A stretch of 7,788 bases of DNA from Acidobacteriota bacterium (GTDB lineage Bacteria > Acidobacteriota > Blastocatellia > Pyrinomonadales > Pyrinomonadaceae): NCBI GenBank assembly GCA_023415725.1, contig JAEZJR010000192.1, positions 1 to 7,788 of the forward strand, read 5' to 3'. The notes beneath the pieces are model-generated. The model searched no databases. It saw only the letters and a program-made list of their open reading frames with translations, and was not told the origin of the DNA. This document shows, piece after piece, positions 1-6,523 of this stretch (the stretch's first letter is position 1; each line of letters begins with the position of its first letter). Position numbers and translations under genes: made by a program.

Positions 1-200
1 CCCTTCGCGAGAAGCACCACGACGGTGAACAGAAGCAACTGTGCCACCATGAATGCTATGCCAAAACCGATGAACCAGTGGAACGGCGTCTTCTTTTTTA
101 GAGTTACGTCGCCGATCTTATCGGACACCGTGCCGAGGGTGTGATCCCCCTCTACCATCGGTGGGTAAATTCTTTGTTGAATTTTCTCCAGGTCCTGCAT
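1..200 (-). CDS. actC: ActC, NrfD-like membrane subunit of alternative complex III (N-terminal part)
   Basis: Only the first 66 codons lie in the window; the gene runs off the left edge. The reading begins MQDLEKIQQRIYPPMVEG and continues with a soluble stretch containing the motif KKKTPFHWFIGFG, followed by the start of a hydrophobic helix (about residues 42-64, rich in Phe, Leu and Val). A short cytoplasmic N-terminus with a K-T-P-x-x-W-type segment before the first helix fits the NrfD/PsrC family subunit ActC, which in ACIII binds and oxidises the quinol. The identity rests mainly on its place directly after actB. The ATG at 198-200 abuts the actB stop codon (TAAATG), so the two are probably translationally coupled. 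A GGAGG lies 13 nt upstream, which is farther than ideal. A second in-frame ATG occurs at codon 15. Confidence 0.88.
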   Translation of the reverse strand, partial: MQDLEKIQQRIYPPMVEGDHTLGTVSDKIGDVTLKKKTPFHWFIGFGIAFMVAQLLLFTVVVLLAK

Positions 201-3200
201 TTAGTGTGCTTCGCCTCCCGCTTTTTTCTCGCCTTCGTCCTGTTTGGGCGCTCCGTGCGATTTAGGCACCGGAAGGGGTTTGTAGTCCGGCATTTCCCGG
301 TTCTGGTTCTTCAGTTCGGCCAGATAGGTCGTGCGCGGCTGGGTGTTCAGTTCATTTAAGAGCTTGTAGTCGCGGTGATCTTTCTTCACCTTCGCGATCT
401 TGCTGAGCGGATCGTTCATGTCGCCGAAAACGATCGCGTTGGTCGGGCAAACCGCCTGGCAGGCTGTGAGCACTTCCCCGTCGCGAACGCGGCGCTGATC
501 CTTTTCCGCCTCGATGCGTGCGGCCGAGATGCGCTGCGTGCAGTAGGTGCACTTTTCCATCACACCGCGGCTGCGGATCGAGACTTCGGGGTTCCGCATG
601 AGCTTGTACTGTGCGGTATCCCAATCCTGGTAAAGCAAGAAGTTGAACCTACGGACCTTATAAGGGCAGTTGTTCGAGCAATACCGGGTCCCAACGCAGC
701 GGTTGTAAACCATGTCGTTCAGCCCCTCGGGGTTATGTACGGTCGCGGTCACCGGGCAGACGACCTCGCACGGTGCCTGCTCACACTGCATACAAGGCAA
801 CGGCTGGAAGCTGATCGTGTCCGGGTTGTTCACGTCTTCGCCGGTGTAGTAGGCGTCGACGCGGAGCCAGTGCATCTCGCGGCTGCGTTCGACCTGCTCC
901 TTCCCGACAACAGGAATATTGTTTTCCGCCTGGCAGGCGATGACGCAAGCGTTACAGCCGATGCAGCTGTTCAGGTCGATCGACATCCCCCATTTGTGGT
1001 TCTTTGCGTACCACTCCTGGTAGTGATCGGTCCCGGTCGCCGTATCGTACATCGTCTTCGCATACTCGTCCGGTTGATGTCCGATGGTCGGGTCGCTGTT
1101 GAAGACATCGATGTCGAGCGTCCGAAGGATGTCACGGCCCTCCATATTGAAATGGATCTGGGTGGACGCGATCGACGTCTGATCGCCGGTCTTCGCGACG
1201 TCTCCGAAGCCGTAATTCATCGCATCGGACCGCATCACGTCATACGCGCTGTATCCGAGTCCCGTGCCGATCCGGCCCGCACGCGTCCGGCCGTAACCGG
1301 TGAATATGGTTATCACATCGTCGGGTTGGCCCGGCGATATCCACATCGGGACCGGCTTCTCGATCGCCCCGCCCTGATATTTGAGCGAAACGAGGTCGGC
1401 GAACATGTTGTTGCCGTGCGAATTGATGAAAGAGATCGGCCTTTCACCGCCCGAGCGTTCACGTGCGTCGTTGCCTTGATTGATCCCGAGGCGAGCGGCC
1501 GTACGCGGGCTGACTAGGGCCACGTTCTCCCAGGTGATCTTGTTGATCGGGTTCGGGAGTTCCTGCAGCCAGCCGTTGTTGACGAAGCGGCCGTCGTATA
1601 TTGACGGATCAGGCAAGATCGAGATCTCGAGCGGTCCGCCCGCAGCCGGCTTAGTTTCCGGCTGGCTCAAAAATGCAGCGTTCACCGACATCGTGCGCGT
1701 CGGGAGAGCCGTATTCGGGACAAACCCGTCGTGCACCGCCCTGCGCCAATTGTCTTCGAATGTTGCCGGAGCAGCCGCTCCGGCCGGGCTCGCTGCTGGG
1801 CGAGGCGTCGGCGAAGCCGCGGGAGTCGCCGCCGGTGAAGGAGTCGCGGCCGCGGACGGTGAAGACGAGGTGGCTGCGTCCTGCCCTTGCATCTGCGTGT
1901 CCTGAGACGGGACGTTGGGCGTTGTTTCGTTCACTGAGGTCGCTCGATTGCTGTCACCAAGCCTAACCTCTTCGGAACGCGCGGGTGCCGGGGCCGCAGC
2001 GGGCCTAATGTTCTGCTGTTGCCAGAACGCACGGACGATGTCGTAATCCTTCTGATCGAAATTCTCGCGGAAGAACAGTTGAACGACCTCGTGTGCGTTC
2101 TTGCTTTCGTAAAGAGGTGCGATCAGCGGCTGAATGATCGAAGCGGTCCCGTCAAACGCCTTTGCGTCGCTCCATGACTCGAGAAAATGCTTCTCGGAAA
2201 TGTGCCAGTGGCACAGCGAAGCCGTTTCATCCACGTGTTGACCCAAGTGGATACGGGTGCCGATCTTGTCCAGCCTTTCCTTGTTGAGCTTTAGGTCAGC
2301 GGGCGTGTTGTAAACCGGGTTGCCGCCCAGGATGACCAGCGTGCGCACACGGCCGGCGTCGATATCGGCGATCAATTCGCGAAGGCCTTCGACCTGTGTC
2401 TTGTCGTAAGGCGTGAGCGGGTCGGTGTATTGGACGGTGGTCCCGACGGCACCGAGAGCTCCGTTCATCGCGTGAGCGAGAGCATGGACGATCGGCGAAG
2501 CGTTAGCCCCTGGAATGACAACGGCGCGGCCGCGATGGGCCAGAAGGTCCTTCGCCATCGCCGCGATCCAGGCTTGATTCTCTGTATAAGCGCTCGTCGC
2601 TCCACCTACACCAAGAGCCGCCGCTATTGCCTTCGCAATTTCCGACAATTGGCTCGGCTTGACCCCGAGGCGGTGGTCGGCCTTCGCTCCGGTGAGCGTC
2701 ATCGTCGTCTCTACCGAGTACAAACGATTGATCTGCTTCTTCTCTTCGCTATAAGCACGGGCCTTGCCCCAGTCGGCTTTGTAGCGGACATTGATGCCGG
2801 AGAAAATATCGGCATCGAGCGTCAGAACCCGCTCCGCCTGCTCGAGCCTGTAAACCGTGTTTACCGGCGAACCGAAGGCCATACGGGCCCCGGCCATCGC
2901 GTTGTCGTCGTTGATCGGCTCGTATTGATACCAGCGCGCATTCGGCATCTCACCGGAGAGCCGCCGGAACTGATCCTGAAGTGTGGGGGATGAAACCGTT
3001 TCGGAAAGGAACCGGACACCCGCACCGCCATCCCTGGACGCCTCGTCAGCGATGGTGCGAACGGCGTTCATGAAATCCTGCCAGCCACGCGGCTGCCCCC
3101 GGTAAAGGATCTCCTTCGACCGGTCGGGATCGTACATCCCGAGCAGCGCTCCCTGCGAGAAAACGTCGGTGGCGCCGAGGCTCTGCGGATGCAGCGGGTT

Positions 3201-3593
3201 ACCCTCGATCTTCACCGGACGTCCGTCATAGGACTTGACCAGAAGGCCGAGCGCAGTGCCGCCCAACGTCATCGACGTCGCGAAGAACAATGGCTTGCCC
3301 GGAAGAACGTCTTCAGGTTGCCTAACGTACGGGACGATCTTCTCCGGCGGTTGGATAACGCAGCCTGAAAGGCCCGCAAGCGCGAGCGATGCGCCCATTA
3401 CCTTAATGAAGTTTCGGCGGCTGAGCGAATCGTCCCAGTTCTCAACTTCAAGCGGGAATTCGCCCTTGATCCGATCTTCCCATTCGGGGCTGTCGGCGTA
3501 TTCTTCGACGCTGCGCCAATATTCCTTACCGCTTTGCGAAAGGATCTTCTTGCGCGTCTCAGCAAAACTCTTGGTCTTCTCGGGGATCGGCAT
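201..3593 (-). CDS. actB: ActB, Tat-exported molybdopterin-oxidoreductase-like / iron-sulfur subunit of alternative complex III
   Basis: This 1130-residue protein is the large electron-transfer subunit of ACIII. An extended N-terminus (the WRSVEEYADSPEWED region) precedes a twin-arginine motif SRRNFIK (Arg59-Arg60) and hydrophobic stretch ending LSGC (Cys78), so Tat export and possibly lipid attachment are expected. Residues about 80-850 form the molybdopterin-oxidoreductase-like half; characterised ActB proteins carry no molybdenum cofactor there. Residues 868-1050 are a ferredoxin-like domain with Cys877/880/883/887, 934/937/942/946, 966/972/976 and 1015/1018/1045/1049. That gives 15 cysteines: three [4Fe-4S] clusters and, because Thr969 replaces a ligand, one [3Fe-4S]. 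Residues about 531-612 are an Ala/Pro/Ser/Thr-rich linker, which looks like an insertion. An in-frame TAG lies eight codons upstream of the ATG at 3591-3593 and no better start is available; the nearest GAGGA is 14 nt away. The gene sits between actA and actC in the order typical of ACIII operons. Confidence 0.97.
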   Translation of the reverse strand: MPIPEKTKSFAETRKKILSQSGKEYWRSVEEYADSPEWEDRIKGEFPLEVENWDDSLSRRNFIKVMGASLALAGLSGCVIQPPEKIVPYVRQPEDVLPGKPLFFATSMTLGGTALGLLVKSYDGRPVKIEGNPLHPQSLGATDVFSQGALLGMYDPDRSKEILYRGQPRGWQDFMNAVRTIADEASRDGGAGVRFLSETVSSPTLQDQFRRLSGEMPNARWYQYEPINDDNAMAGARMAFGSPVNTVYRLEQAERVLTLDADIFSGINVRYKADWGKARAYSEEKKQINRLYSVETTMTLTGAKADHRLGVKPSQLSEIAKAIAAALGVGGATSAYTENQAWIAAMAKDLLAHRGRAVVIPGANASPIVHALAHAMNGALGAVGTTVQYTDPLTPYDKTQVEGLRELIADIDAGRVRTLVILGGNPVYNTPADLKLNKERLDKIGTRIHLGQHVDETASLCHWHISEKHFLESWSDAKAFDGTASIIQPLIAPLYESKNAHEVVQLFFRENFDQKDYDIVRAFWQQQNIRPAAAPAPARSEEVRLGDSNRATSVNETTPNVPSQDTQMQGQDAATSSSPSAAATPSPAATPAASPTPRPAASPAGAAAPATFEDNWRRAVHDGFVPNTALPTRTMSVNAAFLSQPETKPAAGGPLEISILPDPSIYDGRFVNNGWLQELPNPINKITWENVALVSPRTAARLGINQGNDARERSGGERPISFINSHGNNMFADLVSLKYQGGAIEKPVPMWISPGQPDDVITIFTGYGRTRAGRIGTGLGYSAYDVMRSDAMNYGFGDVAKTGDQTSIASTQIHFNMEGRDILRTLDIDVFNSDPTIGHQPDEYAKTMYDTATGTDHYQEWYAKNHKWGMSIDLNSCIGCNACVIACQAENNIPVVGKEQVERSREMHWLRVDAYYTGEDVNNPDTISFQPLPCMQCEQAPCEVVCPVTATVHNPEGLNDMVYNRCVGTRYCSNNCPYKVRRFNFLLYQDWDTAQYKLMRNPEVSIRSRGVMEKCTYCTQRISAARIEAEKDQRRVRDGEVLTACQAVCPTNAIVFGDMNDPLSKIAKVKKDHRDYKLLNELNTQPRTTYLAELKNQNREMPDYKPLPVPKSHGAPKQDEGEKKAGGEAH
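1758..2003 (-). other. Ala/Pro/Ser/Thr-rich linker encoded inside actB
   Basis: Codons about 531-612 of ActB encode a low-complexity stretch dominated by Ala, Pro, Ser and Thr, with repeated short units such as AATPSPAATPAASPTP. It has no predicted fold and stays in frame with conserved sequence on both sides (RAFWQQQN before; FEDNWRRAVHDGFV after). It separates the main molybdopterin-oxidoreductase-like body from the C-terminal barrel-like part of that half. It should lie on the periplasmic side and probably forms a flexible loop. Confidence 0.8.
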
Positions 3594-3628
3594 CTTTTTT
3601 GAGTGCTTCCTCGTCTAATGGTTTCGGG

Positions 3629-4288
3629 TTACCGGTGACAAACCGAGCAACTCGTCAGCATTTCCTTGCTTCTGATCTTGTACTGTTCTTTGAGATCCAG
3701 TCTCTGTTGCGGTGAGAGGTCGGCATCCTGCCATTTCATGTTGTAGATCTCTGATTTGGGACGGATGAATTTCTCAGGTTCGCGGTGGCATGATAGGCAC
3801 CATTCCATCTGGAGCGTGTTCTCCTGGTAAACGGCCGGCATGTTGTCGATCTGCCCGTGACAGGTCGAGCAGCCGACGCCCTTCGCGACGTGGATGCTGT
3901 GATTGAAATAGGCGTATTCCGGAAGGTCGTGCACGCGTTCCCACTGAATTGGAGTATTGTCGCGGAAACTCGCCCGGACCGGCTCCAGGTAGGGGCTGTC
4001 AGCCCATAGCTGGCTGTGGCAGTTCATACACGTCTGAGTCGGGGGGATTCCCGCTGATGCGGTCGTCTCCACCTGGGTGTGGCAATAACGGCAATCGATC
4101 CCGTCATCACCGACGTGGTGCTTGTGGCTGAACTGTACCGGCTGCTGTTTCTCCACGTACCGGCCCGTGAGGTAGGACGAACGTGCGACCTGCGTGTAAA
4201 CGTAAAACGCCAACCCGGCTACGATCACCGCGAAGATCATGCTGATCCTGGCGATGTTGTTGGCGCTCCTATGGAAAAATTGTGCCAT
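3629..4288 (-). CDS. actA: ActA, membrane-anchored pentahaem cytochrome c of alternative complex III
   Basis: A 219-residue multihaem c-type cytochrome. Five CXXCH haem-binding motifs are visible: Cys66-His70 (CRYCH), Cys87-His91 (CMNCH), Cys140-His144 (CSTCH), Cys164-His168 (CLSCH) and Cys214-His218 (CSVCH). The last ends one residue before the C-terminus. A single uncleaved-looking hydrophobic helix (about residues 13-36, after HRSANNIAR) anchors the protein with its haem domain in the periplasm. The segments FSHKHHVGDDGIDCRYCH and FNHSIHV, with extra histidines, resemble the NrfH/cytochrome c7-type folds of ActA. In ACIII this subunit takes electrons from the ActB Fe-S clusters and passes them to a monohaem subunit or directly to an oxidase. 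It is first in the operon. The ATG has a GAGGA 9 nt upstream (4298-4302), supporting this start. Confidence 0.96.
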   Translation of the reverse strand: MAQFFHRSANNIARISMIFAVIVAGLAFYVYTQVARSSYLTGRYVEKQQPVQFSHKHHVGDDGIDCRYCHTQVETTASAGIPPTQTCMNCHSQLWADSPYLEPVRASFRDNTPIQWERVHDLPEYAYFNHSIHVAKGVGCSTCHGQIDNMPAVYQENTLQMEWCLSCHREPEKFIRPKSEIYNMKWQDADLSPQQRLDLKEQYKIRSKEMLTSCSVCHR

Positions 4289-4311
4289 CTTCCGATTTCC
4301 TCAAACCTACC

Positions 4312-4371
4312 GGCTCGAAAATACTAGAGTTCGGCGCAGACCCGAGCCCCTACCTGGAACGTTAGGGCTCG
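4312..4371 (-). promoter_or_regulatory. Competing hairpins in the actA leader
   Basis: In the expected actA mRNA leader, CGAGCCC (4365-4371) can pair with GGGCTCG (4343-4349) across a 15-nt loop. The same middle arm can instead pair over six bases with a later CGAGCC (4312-4317), whose end lies about 9 nt before the actA ribosome-binding site (4298-4302). The two stems are mutually exclusive. No U-run follows either stem, so neither is an intrinsic terminator. The complementarity is seen in the sequence; any regulatory role is inference. The 7-bp stem could also be a DNA operator or chance. Confidence 0.35.
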
Positions 4372-4434
4372 ACCGGCCGAATCGTGCGAAAGCGTAATTG
4401 AAGAACTACTTAAAACTTCCCACAATTCTACTAA

Positions 4435-4463
4435 ATCAAATTTAATCCGCAAATTCCGGTCAA
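4435..4463 (-). promoter_or_regulatory. Candidate sigma70-type promoter for the act operon
   Basis: Reading towards actA, TTGACC (4458-4463) is followed after exactly 17 nt by TTTGAT (4435-4440). This would start transcription near 4428 and leave a leader of about 140 nt. An overlapping alternative is TTTGCG (4448-4453), 17 nt, TAGAAT (4425-4430), with a start near 4418. The first has the better -35, the second the better -10. This is the AT-rich part of the ROK-actA gap and the only place between the two genes where I find such pairs. Confidence 0.45.
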
Positions 4464-4480
4464 CGGAAAAGTATGCCCTA

Positions 4481-4496
4481 AGTGATGCTTATCACA
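4481..4496 (-). promoter_or_regulatory. CRP/FNR-family-type operator upstream of the act operon
   Basis: The 16-mer TGTGATAAGCATCACT contains the perfect inverted repeat GTGAT-N4-ATCAC. It matches nine of ten defined bases of the Escherichia coli CRP consensus (TGTGA-N6-TCACA) and also has the geometry of FNR-type sites. Its centre (4488.5) is about 60 bp upstream of the start predicted for the first candidate act promoter and about 70 bp upstream for the second, distances typical of class I activation by CRP. Which family member would bind, and whether it does, cannot be told from the sequence. Confidence 0.5.
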
Positions 4497-4548
4497 AAAG
4501 CGATCAAAATAAGGCGTACTTTTTAAGGTTATTATGTTTTTTTCAGCG

Positions 4549-5466
4549 TCAAATTCCGTGAGCCAGCAACGCGGCACCGACGGCTCCTGCCGAATAATCG
4601 AGCTCACCGGCGAGTATCTCGGTTCGCTCAAACGACGGTGTGAAGGATAATTCGCGCGCGCGGTTGATGATAGCGTCGATCACGAAGTGCCTTGCATGCA
4701 TGATCTCCCCGCCGACGACGATCCGCTCGATGTTCATCAGATTGATGACCGACGCGATGGCGGTGCCGATGTACATTCCCGTCCGCTCGAGCATCAATTT
4801 TGCGAAGTCGTCCCCATCATCCGCCGCCGCGACGATTTCGTGCAGGCCGATCTCCTCTTCCGTGAGGCCACGCAGAGAGGATGTGCTATCGCGGTTGAAG
4901 CGGCTCCGGGCCCGGCGGACAATATTGGCCGACGACGCAACATCTTCCAGCCTCATACCGTCTGAATTGATCGCAATATAGCCGAACTCCCCAGCAAAGC
5001 CAGCCGATCCACGCCAGATCTCTCCGTTAAGGATGAAGGACCCGCCAACCCCTTCTCCGATCGTTGCGTAAAACATGTTTCGGCTGCCACGCCCGGCTCC
5101 GAGCCGGTATTCGGCATATGCCGCCGCGTTCGCGTCATTCTCAACGTATGTTTCGACGCCGGCAGACCGGATCGCCGCAACGAAATCGGCGGCCAAATTC
5201 ACGGGCAGGGTTGCTGAGAATGCGATATTCCCGGTTTCCAGGCTCACGAGGCCCGGGACCGCGATTCCCAGGCGAGAAACGCCGAATCGGCGGGACACTT
5301 CGCTCGCGAACTCCGTTATCTGCTCCGAGGAACCGTTTCGGCTCGTTCTGGCGGCGTCCAGGCGGTCGGCGACTTTGTTGTTGCGATCCAATGCGATCGC
5401 GATCAGCTTCGAGGAAGATACCTCAAGCCCTGCGATCAGGTCCGGGCGTTGATTGTTTTCGGACAT
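4549..5466 (-). CDS. ROK-family protein with degenerate kinase motifs
   Basis: The 305-residue product has the ROK (repressor/ORF/kinase) fold throughout. Conserved pieces are GIAVPGLV (67-74), the ENDANAAAYAE segment with the usual catalytic Asp111, GEGVGGSFILNGEIWRG (137-153), AGEFGY (158-163) and the C-terminal VVGGE (250-254). Several key elements are altered. The N-terminal phosphate-binding DxGGT-type motif reads GLEVSSSK (13-20), the GTG loop reads GEG, the zinc-ligand His of the usual AGExGH is Tyr163, and the following CxCGxxGC motif is absent. There is no N-terminal DNA-binding domain, so it is not a classical ROK repressor. Sugar binding may persist; phosphorylation is doubtful. 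The ATG at 5464-5466 was chosen because a near-consensus promoter covers any earlier start: a TTG at 5517 overlaps the -35 and an ATG at 5484 lies only 4 nt after the -10. No Shine-Dalgarno sequence is visible. Transcription is divergent from dedA. Confidence 0.85.
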   Translation of the reverse strand: MSENNQRPDLIAGLEVSSSKLIAIALDRNNKVADRLDAARTSRNGSSEQITEFASEVSRRFGVSRLGIAVPGLVSLETGNIAFSATLPVNLAADFVAAIRSAGVETYVENDANAAAYAEYRLGAGRGSRNMFYATIGEGVGGSFILNGEIWRGSAGFAGEFGYIAINSDGMRLEDVASSANIVRRARSRFNRDSTSSLRGLTEEEIGLHEIVAAADDGDDFAKLMLERTGMYIGTAIASVINLMNIERIVVGGEIMHARHFVIDAIINRARELSFTPSFERTEILAGELDYSAGAVGAALLAHGI

Positions 5467-5488
5467 ATGGACATTTGATGTCATCGAG

Positions 5489-5517
5489 ATTTTAGATAGG
5501 TAAATATATAGTGTCAA
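5489..5517 (-). promoter_or_regulatory. Near-consensus sigma70 promoter for the ROK gene
   Basis: On the minus strand a perfect TTGACA (5512-5517) is followed after exactly 17 nt by TAAAAT (5489-5494), which differs from TATAAT at one base. Transcription should start near 5482, leaving a leader of about 16 nt before the ATG at 5466. The spacer is AT-rich. This is the strongest promoter-like sequence in the window and it decides the ROK start codon. Confidence 0.7.
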
Positions 5518-5563
5518 TGAAATGAGCCGACGGGTCTAACATTTGTGTCGACTTATCGATAGA

Positions 5564-5592
5564 TTGACCTTATGACACCATAACGATACTCT
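5564..5592 (+). promoter_or_regulatory. Candidate promoter for dedA with palindrome in its spacer
   Basis: TTGACC (5564-5569), 17 nt, then TACTCT (5587-5592) would start transcription about 38 nt before the dedA ATG. The -10 is weak (three of six bases). The spacer contains the inverted repeat TTATG-ACAC-CATAA (5570-5583), placed where a repressor would block RNA polymerase. Position and strand fit; function is inferred. Confidence 0.4.
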
Positions 5593-5636
5593 TTCCATTA
5601 AAGGCGTTTCGGCTCCTCCGCTCTCATTACCTCCGT

Positions 5637-6398
5637 ATGTTCAACCTCGAACAGATCATCATGCAATACGGTATATATGCCGTTTTTGCCCTATGCACTG
5701 TCGAAGGGGACATCACTTTGCTCATCTCCGGAGCGATGGCCCACAGCAACTTTTTTGGCCGTTATAGCTTCGTTAAGGTGTTCATTGCAGGAACCTTAGG
5801 CGGCATGGCGGGCGACTGCGTAGCTTATGGCGTCGGCCGGATCTTCCACGAAAACGCCAAGGATTACCGCTTCTATCAGATGGCGCAGCCGCGAATCGAG
5901 CGGCTCATTGCAAAGTTCGGCAACTTCGCCATTATTATTTCCAAATACATTTACGGCATCCGGGCCGCGATGTGCGTTTTTTACGGGATCGGCAAAATGC
6001 CTTTCCTGCGATTCCTTCTGCTGGACGCTATCAGTTGCGCCGCGTGGGTGCTTATACTCGCCGGCACCGGCTACTTCTTCAGCGGAGCGATCACGTCCAT
6101 AATCGGCGATTTCGAACAGATCGGCATCGCCCTGTTCTTTGTCGTCCTTTTCGCTGTGATAGTGATCTACTCTGTCGAAAGGTTCTGGCTATCAGAAAAG
6201 GTCGAGGAGGTCGATCCGGAAACTGTTCACAAGATCGAAGAGAAACTGCACGCTGTCGAGGAGGTCGCTCAAGTTAAATTGCACGACCTTACCGAACGCC
6301 TCCACCTGACTCGAGACCACAAAGACGAAACGGAATCCCCGATATCTGAATCAAGGCCCGACCCCAAGGCCGAAACGGCATCCGCCACAAAGAAATAA
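5637..6398 (+). CDS. DedA/VTT-family membrane protein, YohD-like
   Basis: A 253-residue integral membrane protein of the DedA (VTT/SNARE-associated) family, whose members act in lipid-carrier flipping and envelope homeostasis. Matching landmarks are an acidic re-entrant segment TVEGDITLLISGAMAH (21-36), the glycine-rich LGGMAGDCVAYGVGR (54-68) and KYIYGIRAAMCVFYGIGKM (103-121), the usual Arg/Lys-x-x-x-Gly-x-Arg site. A further helix (about 128-150) and a last helix (about 159-180) follow. The E-G-D/E signature and overall spacing resemble E. coli YohD more than YqjA or YghB. The tail after residue about 187 (66 residues) is highly charged, predicted helical to about 225 and then disordered, and longer than in typical DedA proteins. 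No Shine-Dalgarno sequence precedes the ATG (the 25 nt upstream are pyrimidine-rich) and no ATG, GTG or TTG occurs in frame close upstream; Met9 is an alternative. The transported substrate is unknown. Confidence 0.93.
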   Translation: MFNLEQIIMQYGIYAVFALCTVEGDITLLISGAMAHSNFFGRYSFVKVFIAGTLGGMAGDCVAYGVGRIFHENAKDYRFYQMAQPRIERLIAKFGNFAIIISKYIYGIRAAMCVFYGIGKMPFLRFLLLDAISCAAWVLILAGTGYFFSGAITSIIGDFEQIGIALFFVVLFAVIVIYSVERFWLSEKVEEVDPETVHKIEEKLHAVEEVAQVKLHDLTERLHLTRDHKDETESPISESRPDPKAETASATKK

Positions 6399-6509
6399 AG
6401 CCTTTTTTCCATAAAATCAGCCGTCATAGGACCGCGTCATTCGCGCTTGCCGACACCACTACGCTAAAATATCCGGCGGACCGTCACCACTTCATTTTTG
6501 CCGAAATTC

Positions 6510-6513
6510 GAGG
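6510..6513 (+). promoter_or_regulatory. Ribosome-binding site supporting the GTG start of the GHMP kinase
   Basis: GAGG ends 10 nt before the GTG at 6524-6526. An in-frame TAA at 6515-6517 rules out any earlier start, and the conserved first GHMP motif begins only at residue 7, which rules out a much later one. Confidence 0.6.
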
Positions 6514-6523
6514 TTAACAATCA

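Noticed and set aside
375..1517. A 380-codon open frame on the plus strand, antisense to actB
   Set aside because: It lies wholly inside the conserved Fe-S and C-terminal regions of actB, has no ribosome-binding site or recognisable domain, and such long antisense frames are expected opposite GC-rich genes.
4501..4548. Terminator downstream of the ROK gene
   Set aside because: The region is AT-rich with A- and T-runs, but I find no GC-rich stem next to a T-run on the minus strand.
4431..4631. A 66-codon minus-strand frame spanning the ROK 3' end and the intergenic region
   Set aside because: It overlaps the ROK gene in another frame, has no ribosome-binding site, and covers the AT-rich act control region; the composition does not look coding.
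6365..6409. Possible intrinsic terminator after dedA (AAGGC / GCCTT arms followed by a T-run)
   Set aside because: The stem is only 5 bp with a loop of about 30 nt, and the inner GCCG-AAA-CGGC hairpin is too far from the T-run.
6465..6470. TAAAAT as a -10 for the GHMP kinase
   Set aside because: No acceptable -35 lies at 16-19 nt; this could be a promoter with an activator but cannot be supported.
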